Assembly: GCA_021826315.1 (NCBI GenBank)
Contig: JAKAZZ010000030.1
Coordinates: forward strand, 1 to 32,440
Length of the DNA: 32,440 nt
Direction of reading: 5' to 3'
Origin: Actinomycetes bacterium
Lineage (GTDB): Bacteria; Actinomycetota; Acidimicrobiia; Acidimicrobiales; Acidimicrobiaceae
Below are positions 1-7,144 of this stretch, piece after piece. A program made the translations under genes and the position numbers. Position 1 is the first letter of the stretch; each line of letters opens with the position of its first letter. The notes beneath the pieces were generated by a model, which worked only from the letters and a program-made list of their open reading frames with translations, was not told the origin of the DNA and searched no databases.

Positions 1-297
1 TCCCTAGCGGACTTCTTCACCTTCGGCGGGTACGGCTCTGACGCCTTTGAGCGTGTTGACTTGACGCAAAACGCAATCGATCGATGCCGCAACATCCACG
101 GTTTCGATCTCCCATTAGAAGACTTCGTTGCCATTGGCGATACGCCAAATGATATAAAAGCCGCCCACGGTTGTGCAATACAGTGCGTTGGAGTAGGAAC
201 ACATAAGTACAAACGCGAAGAGTTAGCAGCTGCAGGCGCTGACTTTGCCATTGAAAATCTAAAAGATGGCCTTCCGATGTTTGGAATCGATCTGTAA
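1..297 (+). CDS. HAD-family phosphatase, C-terminal part (5' end outside window)
   Basis: The reading frame is open from base 1 and ends at 297, so only about the last 98 residues are present. The segment VAIGDTPNDIKAA is the HAD motif IV (GDTxxD), whose two Asp residues bind Mg2+. It is followed by a typical HAD C-terminal strand-helix (VGVGTHKYKREELAAAGADF), in which hydrophobic strands alternate with an Ala-rich helix. The protein therefore belongs to the phosphoglycolate phosphatase/beta-phosphoglucomutase-like HAD group of cytoplasmic hydrolases. The nucleophile Asp motif and the cap domain lie upstream of the window, so the substrate cannot be judged. The next gene starts 8 bases after the stop on the same strand, which suggests co-transcription with the ROK gene; a sugar-phosphate role for the pair is only inference. 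Confidence 0.85.
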   Translation, partial: SLADFFTFGGYGSDAFERVDLTQNAIDRCRNIHGFDLPLEDFVAIGDTPNDIKAAHGCAIQCVGVGTHKYKREELAAAGADFAIENLKDGLPMFGIDL

Positions 298-305
298 ACA
301 GATAG

Positions 306-1208
306 ATGAGTAAAGGGGATCAGTTGCAAAGCGAATTACTCGGAGTTGACATTGGAGGCACCCAATTTCGCATGGGATTCGTCTCGCAAGATGGGAGCGT
401 AACGGGCCACAAGTCTCTTCCAACGCCATCATTTTCGACGTCATTCGAGGCGTTTACGGATCTACGTCAGCTGATTGACCCTGAGCGAAGGGCAAAGAGG
501 CTGGTGGTAGGTGTTCCAGGTGTAGTCGACTACAAAGAACAGCGACTCATCTACGCCCCCAACATCCCACAGAACTTCGTTCCAGAGCTAAATTCAAATG
601 CAATAAGCGAGACCTTGCAAGTTGAGACTCTCGTGGTAAACGATGCGGACCTAGCAGCCATCGGTGAGGCGAACTTCGGCGCTGGTCGCAATAGCGAGTC
701 GATGGCCTACATTACAATTTCAACTGGCGTTGGAGCTGCAGTCGTGGTCGACAAGCACCTCCTTCGCTCACGTCACTCCATCGCCGAACTGGGCCACAGC
801 TTTATTGACGCAGAGTCGGCAAACGTTCATGGTGCTGGTTCAGTAGAGCTAATGGCAAGTGGTACTGCACTTGGTATGATTGCAAAAGATTCAAATGTAG
901 CGCTATCCAACGCCGAAATCGTCAAAAGGGCTACTGCCGGCGACGGTGAATGCGCTCGATTAGTTGAGCGCCTTGCGCATAACGCCGCGGTCTCAATGGC
1001 GAATATGGTTCATCTCTTCTCCGTTGACACAATCGTCCTCGGTGGAGGCGTCTCGCTCTCTGGCGAATACTTCTTCAACCTTGCAGTCGAAGGTTTTTCG
1101 CGACTCTGCCCACCATACTTTTCAGTTCAAGTAAAGCGTGCCGAACTCGGTGACGAAGCCGGCCTCTCAGGCGCTGGTGCAGCCTTCGACGCCTTCGAGA
1201 TGAACTGA
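306..1208 (+). CDS. ROK-family protein (glucokinase-like), zinc cysteines absent
   Basis: This is a 300-residue protein of the ROK (repressor/ORF/kinase) fold. The N-terminal phosphate-binding motif LGVDIGGTQFRMGF, the strand GVPGVVDY, the catalytic-type Asp in VVNDADLAAIGE and the second phosphate loop YITISTGVGAAVV are all present. The sugar-binding ELGH is present too. After it, most ROK kinases carry a CxCGxxGCxE zinc motif; here the matching stretch is ANVHGAGSVELMASG, with no cysteine. The ATP and sugar loops argue for a kinase rather than a repressor, and there is no N-terminal HTH. The ATG at 306 has no clear ribosome site, whereas a TTG at 324 is preceded by AAAGGGG at 312-318 and would remove six residues. 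It follows the HAD gene by 8 bases and precedes the GH114-like gene by 17 bases, so the three may form one operon. Substrate unknown. Confidence 0.85.
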   Translation: MSKGDQLQSELLGVDIGGTQFRMGFVSQDGSVTGHKSLPTPSFSTSFEAFTDLRQLIDPERRAKRLVVGVPGVVDYKEQRLIYAPNIPQNFVPELNSNAISETLQVETLVVNDADLAAIGEANFGAGRNSESMAYITISTGVGAAVVVDKHLLRSRHSIAELGHSFIDAESANVHGAGSVELMASGTALGMIAKDSNVALSNAEIVKRATAGDGECARLVERLAHNAAVSMANMVHLFSVDTIVLGGGVSLSGEYFFNLAVEGFSRLCPPYFSVQVKRAELGDEAGLSGAGAAFDAFEMN

Positions 1209-1225
1209 CAAAGTACCCCTCGAAG

Positions 1226-2161
1226 GTGGCCGAGGGTCTCGGACCGAATCTAAGGGTACGGCGATGGCTTGTCATCGCCTTACCTCTTTTAGTAGCCGTA
1301 TTGATAGCGGTAACCCTAATACTCCACCTAAGTAGCAGTGGTTCGGATAACAGCGACAAATGGCCTAACTTTGGCAACCCAACTTGTAGCAATTGCGCCA
1401 AATTCGCTTCGATGTCATCTTTTCAACTCTTTCTCGGCGGGGTTCCTGCATCGATTCCTTCACACCTCAGCTACGTTGAGGCAGACCTTTTCGACATCTC
1501 AAAGGCTCAGATAAATAGGTTGAAGACCCTCGCTTCCCAGGGAACCGTTATCGGGTGCTATATCGACGCTGGCACTTATGAGTCATGGCGCCCCGACGCC
1601 AAATCGTATCCTCCGTCGCTCTTAGGTAAGGGCGACATCGGCTGGATTGGAGAGAGGTGGGTAGATATCGCCGATCCAAATGCCACCATTGCACAGATCC
1701 TTGAGAAGAGAGTCAAGCTCTGCAAAGAGCGCGGCTTTCAGGCGGTGGACTTCGATAATGTCGATGGATACCAAAACAACACTGGTTTCAAAATTTCTCC
1801 GACACAACAGTTGTCTTTCAATACCTTCTTGGCCAATCTCGCCCACCACTACGGACTTCTCGTCGCCCTCAAAAACGATCTAGATCAAATCAAGCAACTC
1901 GCACCGAAGTTCGACTTTGCTGTCGAAGAGAGCTGCATTCAGTATCAGGCCTGTCAAAATCAGCAAAATCTCGCCGACGGAGAGAGTAAGTTCACAGCTA
2001 CAAAAGCGATCTTTGACGTTGAATATCAAGATCCAAGTGCCACGGTCTGTCGCGTGGCAAAGAACAGCAATGTTACGGTGAATTTCACAAGGTTACAACT
2101 ATCCACAGTTGAGGTCAGCTGCCAGTCGGTCCTTCAAGACTCAATGCCAGCTCCTCAATAG
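1226..2161 (+). CDS. Membrane-anchored GH114-like glycoside hydrolase
   Basis: The 311-residue product starts with a basic segment and one hydrophobic helix (about residues 13-34), so it is a secreted protein held at the membrane or cleaved. The body matches the GH114 (endo-alpha-1,4-polygalactosaminidase-type) TIM barrel: GCYIDAGTYESWRPDA early on, WVDIADP in the middle, GFQAVDFDNVDGYQN, then VALKNDLDQ and DFAVEESC near the end. Acidic residues at the ends of these strands are the expected active site. Members cut galactosamine-containing polysaccharides or are of unknown specificity; one plausible role is processing exopolysaccharide at the cell surface. The GTG at 1226 is the first start after the ROK stop and has no good ribosome site. 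The last 47 bases overlap the 3' end of the convergent arsR gene. Family assignment is fairly firm, substrate is not. Confidence 0.75.
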   Translation: MAEGLGPNLRVRRWLVIALPLLVAVLIAVTLILHLSSSGSDNSDKWPNFGNPTCSNCAKFASMSSFQLFLGGVPASIPSHLSYVEADLFDISKAQINRLKTLASQGTVIGCYIDAGTYESWRPDAKSYPPSLLGKGDIGWIGERWVDIADPNATIAQILEKRVKLCKERGFQAVDFDNVDGYQNNTGFKISPTQQLSFNTFLANLAHHYGLLVALKNDLDQIKQLAPKFDFAVEESCIQYQACQNQQNLADGESKFTATKAIFDVEYQDPSATVCRVAKNSNVTVNFTRLQLSTVEVSCQSVLQDSMPAPQ

Positions 2162-2543
2162 CCTTAAAGAGTGCGACACGGGATGGGGCAAATCTATACC
2201 AGATCCACTTTCCTCGCCGCTCAGAGGTCAACCAACCCGAGCTCACCAGCATTGCAAGGTGGTGGCTTACCGTCGACTGGGACCTGCCAACATTCGCTAC
2301 CAAAGCACAAGCGCAGAGGGGTTGAGGGTAAGCATTTTTGTGAAAGGCAAGAAGCTTGAGTCTTACCGGATCAGAGGTCGCGGCTAAGATCTCAGCCACT
2401 TCCTTAGAGTTAGCGGCCACATGGTTATTCACCGATCCGAGATCTTCAAAGCCGCAGCCTTCCGATGTGGACTCATCTGCTGCTAGGAGTTTAATTTCTT
2501 CCACCACTTTGAGTCTAAAAGCACATTGGTAACTGAACTTCAT
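2115..2543 (-). CDS. arsR: ArsR-family metalloid-responsive repressor
   Basis: The protein has 142 residues, longer than the usual ~110, because of an N-terminal extension of about 45 residues. The core is a winged helix: DPVRLKLL (helix 2), LCACALVANVGRSQSTVSHHL (sensor and recognition helices) and LTSERRGKWIWYRF (wing). Cys77 and Cys79 in PLCACALV sit where classical ArsR proteins carry the ELCVCDL As(III)/Sb(III) site. Cys7 or Cys30 in the extension could supply a third thiol. It is divergent from the channel-arsC pair, and its ATG lies inside the palindromic operator, so it should repress both itself and the resistance genes and release DNA on binding arsenite. The start is uncertain: the ATG at 2543 lies within the operator, and a downstream start is possible. 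Confidence 0.85.
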   Translation of the reverse strand: MKFSYQCAFRLKVVEEIKLLAADESTSEGCGFEDLGSVNNHVAANSKEVAEILAATSDPVRLKLLAFHKNAYPQPLCACALVANVGRSQSTVSHHLAMLVSSGWLTSERRGKWIWYRFAPSRVALFKAIEELALSLEGPTGS

Positions 2544-2563
2544 ATCGACAGCTGTCGATATGA
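2540..2563. promoter_or_regulatory. ArsR operator: perfect 24-bp palindrome between arsR and the channel gene
   Basis: The core ATATCGACAGCTGTCGATAT (2542-2561) is its own reverse complement, and the symmetry extends two more bases on each side to 2540-2563. It covers the arsR start codon (2541-2543, minus strand). A TATGAT -10-like box for the divergent gene (2559-2564) overlaps its right arm. Binding of an ArsR dimer here would block both promoters. The symmetry is seen directly; the role follows from the position between arsR and arsenic genes. Confidence 0.8.
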
Positions 2564-2572
2564 TATTTATTC

Positions 2573-3274
2573 ATGGATAGCAAACAAGAGGCAGCCCAAG
2601 GCGACATCGGGACTCCACAACGGCGGCTAGCGAGCGAATTTATAGGGACCGCAATTCTCCTTTTAGCAGTTGTGGGTTCTGGAATTCAGGCAACTCTCCT
2701 GTCACCACACGACGTTGGACTCGAGCTCCTTGAAAATGCTCTAGCCACCGCTGCTATCCTTTTGGTAATCATCACAATCTTCGCTAAGGAGTCTGGAGCC
2801 CACTTCAATCCCTTGGTAACCGCCTTGTCAGCGGTAAAAGATGAGCTGACGTGGGGCCAGGCCACCATCCAAATTATGGTCCAATTTGCTGGCGCTATAG
2901 CCGGCACACTCGTAGCAAATTTGATCTTTGGCGTTCCTAACATTCACTTCTCAACCCACGTTCGTCAATCTTCACCTCACTTCGTATCTGAAGTAGTCGC
3001 CACTTTTCTTCTCATTATGGTCATCGAACTCTCTGGAAAGACCTACGACTCTAAGGCAACCCCGGCCCTGATAGCGGCTCTAATTGGTGCGGCTTACTTC
3101 TTCACCTCTTCCACCTCCTTTGCCAATCCGGCAGCCACCATAGGGAGGATGTTTACCACTTCGTTTGCCGGAATTAGCCCCTCATCAATCACCTCTTTCA
3201 TAGCAGCCCAAATAATTGGTACAGCGGGCGCATATCTATTTTCAAAACTCTTCACAAGCAAAGGACAAATCTAA
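2573..3274 (+). CDS. MIP-family channel (AqpS-like aquaglyceroporin) of the arsenic unit
   Basis: This 233-residue membrane protein has six hydrophobic helices and the two MIP half-helix loops. The first NPA box reads HFNPLVTA and the second FANPAATIGR. The Arg that normally follows the second NPA (NPAR) and narrows the pore is replaced by Ala, which would give a wider pore. Channels of this kind in ars operons, such as AqpS of Sinorhizobium, let arsenite formed by ArsC leave the cell down its gradient, taking the place of an ArsB/Acr3 pump. That role is inferred from context. arsC starts 2 bases after the stop. No ribosome site precedes the ATG, and a -10-like box ends 8 bases before it, so the mRNA is probably leaderless. 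Induction by arsenite through ArsR is expected. Confidence 0.82.
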   Translation: MDSKQEAAQGDIGTPQRRLASEFIGTAILLLAVVGSGIQATLLSPHDVGLELLENALATAAILLVIITIFAKESGAHFNPLVTALSAVKDELTWGQATIQIMVQFAGAIAGTLVANLIFGVPNIHFSTHVRQSSPHFVSEVVATFLLIMVIELSGKTYDSKATPALIAALIGAAYFFTSSTSFANPAATIGRMFTTSFAGISPSSITSFIAAQIIGTAGAYLFSKLFTSKGQI

Positions 3275-3276
3275 AA

Positions 3277-3684
3277 ATGGACAAAAAAGAGGTTCTATTC
3301 GTCTGCGTCCACAACGCTGGCAGATCTCAAATGGCCGCAGGCCTCATGCGCGAACTCGCCGGTGACGTAGCTGATGTCAAGTCCGCGGGTAGCGAACCGG
3401 CCAATACTCTAAACCCCGCAGTCGTAGCTGCCATGGCGGAGATAGGTATCGACATTTCAAAGGCGGTGCCTCGTAAACTCACCTTCGATGACGCCAAGGC
3501 AACGGATGTAGCAATCACTATGGGTTGCGGGGACGCTTGCCCCGTCTTTCCCGGAAAGACCTACCTCGATTGGCAGCTTGATGACCCAGCAGGCAAGTCT
3601 ATCGAAGAGGTCCGTATAATCCGAGATCAGATCAAAGACCTCGTTGAGGGACTCGCAAGTGAAATCAGGTCCGGCAAGATCTAG
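3277..3684 (+). CDS. arsC: Arsenate reductase, low-molecular-weight phosphatase type
   Basis: The 135-residue cytoplasmic enzyme reduces arsenate to arsenite. It has the PTP loop CVHNAGRS with Cys10 as nucleophile and Arg16, and the general-acid loop DWQLDDPAG near residues 98-106. Cys84 and Cys88 in GCGDACP sit where the thioredoxin-coupled (Staphylococcus-type) ArsC carries its redox cysteines Cys82 and Cys89. This points to an intramolecular disulfide cascade reset by thioredoxin rather than to the mycothiol-only type, although a mycothiol link cannot be excluded in an actinobacterium. It sits 2 bases after the channel gene and would be co-expressed with it under ArsR. AAAGGA some 11 bases upstream of the ATG may serve as ribosome site. 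Length and motifs are normal for the family. Confidence 0.93.
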   Translation: MDKKEVLFVCVHNAGRSQMAAGLMRELAGDVADVKSAGSEPANTLNPAVVAAMAEIGIDISKAVPRKLTFDDAKATDVAITMGCGDACPVFPGKTYLDWQLDDPAGKSIEEVRIIRDQIKDLVEGLASEIRSGKI

Positions 3685-3737
3685 GTGAAAGTTGCCGAAG
3701 GTGGTCAGGTACTGCGTAGGAATTGACCCGCCATCGC

Positions 3738-3751
3738 TAAATTGATGACCA
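3738..3751 (+). promoter_or_regulatory. Leaderless -10 box of the aminotransferase gene
   Basis: TAAATT at 3738-3743 is followed by 7 bases and then the ATG at 3751. The same CGCTAAATTGA string occurs just before the 3-hydroxyacyl-CoA dehydrogenase gene. No Shine-Dalgarno sequence is seen. A TTGACC at 3723 is too close (9-base spacer) to be its -35 box. Confidence 0.4.
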
Positions 3752-4917
3752 TGCGGAGCAGGCAACGGTATCTTTCTTCACGACTTCAAGGCTTTGGCAC
3801 AACGATATTTGCCACGATGTCCCAACTAGCCATCGAAACCAACTCGGTAAATCTTGGTCAAGGATTTCCAGACTACGACGGTCCATCCATAATCGCAGAT
3901 GCGGCGATTGAGGCGATTCGAAGTGGCCACAATCAGTATCCCCCGGGACCTGGGATTGAGCCACTGCGACGGGCTGTAGCACAACATAACTTGAACCACT
4001 ACGGCGTAAATTACGATCCATCCTCAGAGGTCCTTATCACCGCTGGGGCCACAGAGGCGCTCGCATCTACCCTCATATCTCTGCTCGAGGTGGGAGATGA
4101 GGTCATCGTCTTCGAGCCTTGCTACGACTCATATGTTGCATCGATTGCTATGGCTGGAGCTAGAGCGGTACCGATTCGACTCCATGGCCCAAATTGGGAC
4201 TTCGACTTTGCACAACTATCTGCCTCGGTCGGGCCAAGGACTCGCGCCATCCTTGTAAACACTCCTCACAATCCAACCGGAAAGGTATTTACCCACGAGG
4301 AGCTCTCGGCAATTGCAAAGTTGGCGATCGACAACGAACTCCTGGTCATAACCGACGAAGTCTATGAGCACCTGGTGTTCGAAGGGACACACCACTTTTT
4401 GGCATCCTTCGATGGCATGAGAGAACGAACCATATCCATCTCGTCAGCTGCTAAGACGTTTTCATTTACCGGTTGGAAGATAGGTTGGGTTGCAGCCCAA
4501 CCCGAACTCTTAGCTGCCATCCGAACCTCGAAGCAGTTTTTAACCTACGTAAATGGTGCACCATTTCAACACGCAATCGCTAAGGGGCTAGATCCAGAGC
4601 TGAACTTAACTGCAGAGGCCAAGGAGGCACTAGGGCCATCTAGGGATCTCCTCATCGATGCCTTGGGGCGACTCGGGCTAAATCCCCTTCCAACCTCCGG
4701 TACCTATTTTGTCAACTGCGACATATCATCTGTCACAAAAGAAGACGCTCTGAACTTTTGCATGCGCATGGCAAATGAAGGCGGCGTCGTAGCGATTCCT
4801 AGCTCCGTCTTCTATCTCGATCGCGAAGGAAGCGAACACTACGTTCGCTTTGCATTCTGCAAGAGAACATCCGTCATCGAGGAAGCAGTCTCTCGCCTCG
4901 ACGCTTGGTTAGATTGA
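3751..4917 (+). CDS. PLP-dependent class I/II aminotransferase (DapC/KAT-like)
   Basis: This fold-type I aminotransferase of about 388 residues is cytoplasmic. Visible landmarks are VNLGQGFPDYDGP at the N-terminus, TAGATEAL for phosphate binding, the NTPHNPTGKV loop, VITDEVYEHLVF (Asp to the PLP ring nitrogen, Tyr to O3'), the Schiff-base lysine in SSAAKTFSFTGWKIGW, and a C-terminal VRFAFCK whose Arg should hold the substrate carboxylate. The pattern is that of the N-succinyldiaminopimelate aminotransferase/kynurenine-oxoglutarate transaminase group, common in actinobacteria. A role in lysine and diaminopimelate synthesis is possible because lysC and asd lie 6 kb away, but substrate cannot be read from sequence. 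TTG 3742 and ATG 3745 are alternative starts; ATG 3751 fits a leaderless transcript best. Confidence 0.87.
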   Translation: MRSRQRYLSSRLQGFGTTIFATMSQLAIETNSVNLGQGFPDYDGPSIIADAAIEAIRSGHNQYPPGPGIEPLRRAVAQHNLNHYGVNYDPSSEVLITAGATEALASTLISLLEVGDEVIVFEPCYDSYVASIAMAGARAVPIRLHGPNWDFDFAQLSASVGPRTRAILVNTPHNPTGKVFTHEELSAIAKLAIDNELLVITDEVYEHLVFEGTHHFLASFDGMRERTISISSAAKTFSFTGWKIGWVAAQPELLAAIRTSKQFLTYVNGAPFQHAIAKGLDPELNLTAEAKEALGPSRDLLIDALGRLGLNPLPTSGTYFVNCDISSVTKEDALNFCMRMANEGGVVAIPSSVFYLDREGSEHYVRFAFCKRTSVIEEAVSRLDAWLD

Positions 4918-5733
4918 TTTTGCCCTCGGAGATCCATCAAAGCGACTAATGGTAGCCCTCTCTCAAACCTGCTCATTTTTCCAGGAGCGTGAAGCGGGGA
5001 AGGCTCCATTTGTCACCAAATGGAAGTGACCTTACTTCTAATCCGATCCTACCTTTCCATGAAGAGCTCACAAAAACCCGATCACTTCCGAACGAGATCG
5101 CCACTGCAAGATCCAACCGCTAAGGTCACACGTGCATAATAATTCAAAAGAAACGCAATATCGCTCCGAGCCCAGATAACAGCTTTGTACTAATAAGTTG
5201 CGTCACCGCGAGAAGGAGCAGCGGCAATAGAGTGCAAGCCATATTAGATGAGGCGAGGATCAGGTATTTCTTAAAGTACTTTGAAGTTAATTGAGAATTG
5301 AACTTCTGTAATTTCACAGAAATCATTAAGTTAATTAACAGCGCTGAAATCGAACCACCCTTATTGGGTAATGTAAAAATATCGATGAAACCAGATTTGC
5401 CCGGAGTAGTAAAGCCTATTCAAATCCTCCCAAATCACCTTTGTTAACGGTCATCCAAAATGATTATGAGTCATTAAATCCCTTATGGAAGTGCCATTTT
5501 TAAAAATCATTGGTCCCTTACGTAATTCCAATCAGAACAGATTTGAACCAAGTAAGCGTTATCCTCTAGTCAATTTGATAGAGAGGCAAAGTTGTGAACC
5601 TCAACTATCTAAGATGGGCATCTAAACCATTTCCTTTGCTCCACCGTCGATCTAAATTGCCTTCCTCGCCCCTAACTTCAGTAAGGATTCATTTAATTTC
5701 GCTATTGTTTTGGTCAGAGAGGCGGATTTTGTA
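4918..5733. other. Gene-poor, A+T-richer intergenic region
   Basis: About 800 bases without a convincing gene. It holds a hairpin at 5005-5024, a short inverted repeat TTCTGT-N6-ACAGAA near 5304-5321, TTAATTAA near 5330, and probably the promoter of the flavin operon at its right end. A 60-codon minus-strand frame (5144-5326) encodes one hydrophobic segment but has no family match I recognise and no clear ribosome site. Confidence 0.6.
5005..5024 (+). terminator. Hairpin downstream of the aminotransferase gene
   Basis: TCCATTTG and CAAATGGA form a perfect 8-bp stem with the 4-base loop TCAC, about 90 bases after the aminotransferase stop. No T-run follows, so it may be a weak terminator or an mRNA 3' end stabiliser. 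Confidence 0.3.
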
Positions 5734-7128
5734 ATGAAAAGCACGACTTTTTTCCCTGACACTTCACAAATTGGCAATGTTGGAAACGTTTCAGCAGGCT
5801 ATAAAGATAGTGTGCCTAGACCCCCATCTCGCTTGGCATTCAATGCGATGGTGGTAATTCTCGGCCTTGGCTTTGGGGTTTTTGTAGCTCTGCCAATCGT
5901 CGATGGCACCCAAAGCGAATTACACATCACCGGCGGCCTCGCTATGTTCATCGGATCGGTCACCGGGATAGTTGGAACGTACTTAGCGTTGATAATGGTA
6001 ATCCTCGCTAGCAGGATGCCAGCTCTAGAACGAGTACTAGGACAGGGTGGTGTAATACATTGGCACCGGAAGTTAGCCCCGTGGCCAATCTTACTAATTA
6101 TTGCGCATGCAATCTTTCTCACGTTGTCCTATGCCGAGGCAGCAAAGACAGGCATCTTATCTGAAGTTGGGGTCGTAGTAGATACATTTCCCCACTTGGT
6201 AACTGCGACTTTCGGACTTGGGATCATGGTTCTAATCGGCATTGTATCGGTCCCGCAGATACGCCGAAACATCTCACGTGAGAACTGGTGGATCCTCCAC
6301 CTACTCATGTACGTTGCCCTTGCCATCTCGTTTGCCCACGAGATCGCCCTAGGGCCCTCTTTTGTAAAACATCCCCTAACTCAAATTGCATGGATTGGAG
6401 GGTGGCTCTTTGCCTTAGCTCTTATTGTGATATTTCGTATTGGAGTACCAATCGCTAGATCACTGCGCTACAAGTTACGCGTCGCCGAAGTACATCGCGA
6501 GAGCGAAGGCGTCGTCTCGATCGTGCTCGAGGGCAGGGGGCTGGAGCGACTGAAGATCTCAGGCGGACAATTCTTCGAGTGGCGGTTTTTAACGAAGGGA
6601 ATGTGGTGGCAGGCACACCCATTTACGGTATCAGCCTTGCCTAAACCTCCTTTTTTACGCCTTACCGTCAAGGCTCTCGGAGACTTCTCATCATCACTCG
6701 CAGAGATCAAAGTTGGAACATCTGTGGCAATAGAAGGACCGTATGGTTCATTTACAGTTGAGGCATCTAAAAGACCGTTGGCACTTTTGATAGCTGGTGG
6801 AATTGGCGTCACCGCCGTTCGATCCCTATTGGAGGAGATCTCCCCAAAGGCTCGTCCAGTAGTTGTATTGCGCGCTAATAAAGAGTCCGAACTCGCTCTA
6901 CTGGACGAAATTGTAGAGCTCGTAAGAGTTCGTAAGGGAGTGGTTCACAAATTAATCGGTAGTCGTGAAGCAGTCAACTTGGCCTCAATTATAAAACTCG
7001 TCCCAGACATGAAGCGTCGCGACGTATTTATCTGCGGTCCTGAGGGTTTTGTAAATCAAGTTGAATCGATAGTAAAGAGAAGCGGCGTCCCGACGGAGGC
7101 CATCCACCACGAAGCGTACAGTATCTAG
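5734..7128 (+). CDS. Ferric-reductase-like transmembrane flavocytochrome (bis-heme b, FAD, NAD(P)H)
   Basis: This 464-residue protein carries electrons from cytoplasmic NAD(P)H through FAD and two b hemes to the outer membrane face. The N-terminal half has about six helices with the two heme-ligand pairs of the ferric reductase/NOX family: His111-x13-His125 and His189-x12-His202. The C-terminal half is an FNR module: GGQFFEW and HPFTVSA (FAD), GPYGSF, LIAGGIGVTAVRSLLEEI (NAD(P)H pyrophosphate) and DVFICGPEGF. There is no 2Fe-2S domain. ATG 5734 is preceded by GAGAGG at about 11 bases; a TTG at 5710 is an alternative. The FMN-binding protein starts 16 bases downstream and apbE overlaps that gene, so the three form one operon. 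The FMN protein is the likely direct acceptor; the final acceptor (Fe(III), quinone or other) is not visible. Confidence 0.88.
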   Translation: MKSTTFFPDTSQIGNVGNVSAGYKDSVPRPPSRLAFNAMVVILGLGFGVFVALPIVDGTQSELHITGGLAMFIGSVTGIVGTYLALIMVILASRMPALERVLGQGGVIHWHRKLAPWPILLIIAHAIFLTLSYAEAAKTGILSEVGVVVDTFPHLVTATFGLGIMVLIGIVSVPQIRRNISRENWWILHLLMYVALAISFAHEIALGPSFVKHPLTQIAWIGGWLFALALIVIFRIGVPIARSLRYKLRVAEVHRESEGVVSIVLEGRGLERLKISGGQFFEWRFLTKGMWWQAHPFTVSALPKPPFLRLTVKALGDFSSSLAEIKVGTSVAIEGPYGSFTVEASKRPLALLIAGGIGVTAVRSLLEEISPKARPVVVLRANKESELALLDEIVELVRVRKGVVHKLIGSREAVNLASIIKLVPDMKRRDVFICGPEGFVNQVESIVKRSGVPTEAIHHEAYSI

Positions 7129-7144
7129 TTAGGAATATAACCAA

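Noticed and set aside
3723-3743. TTGACC plus TAAATT as a full promoter for the aminotransferase gene
   Set aside because: The spacer is only 9 bases, too short for a sigma70-type promoter; only the -10 box is kept.
5144-5326. 60-codon minus-strand frame with one hydrophobic segment
   Set aside because: No ribosome site, no recognisable family and an A+T-rich setting; chance frames of this size are expected. Kept only as a note in the intergenic entry.
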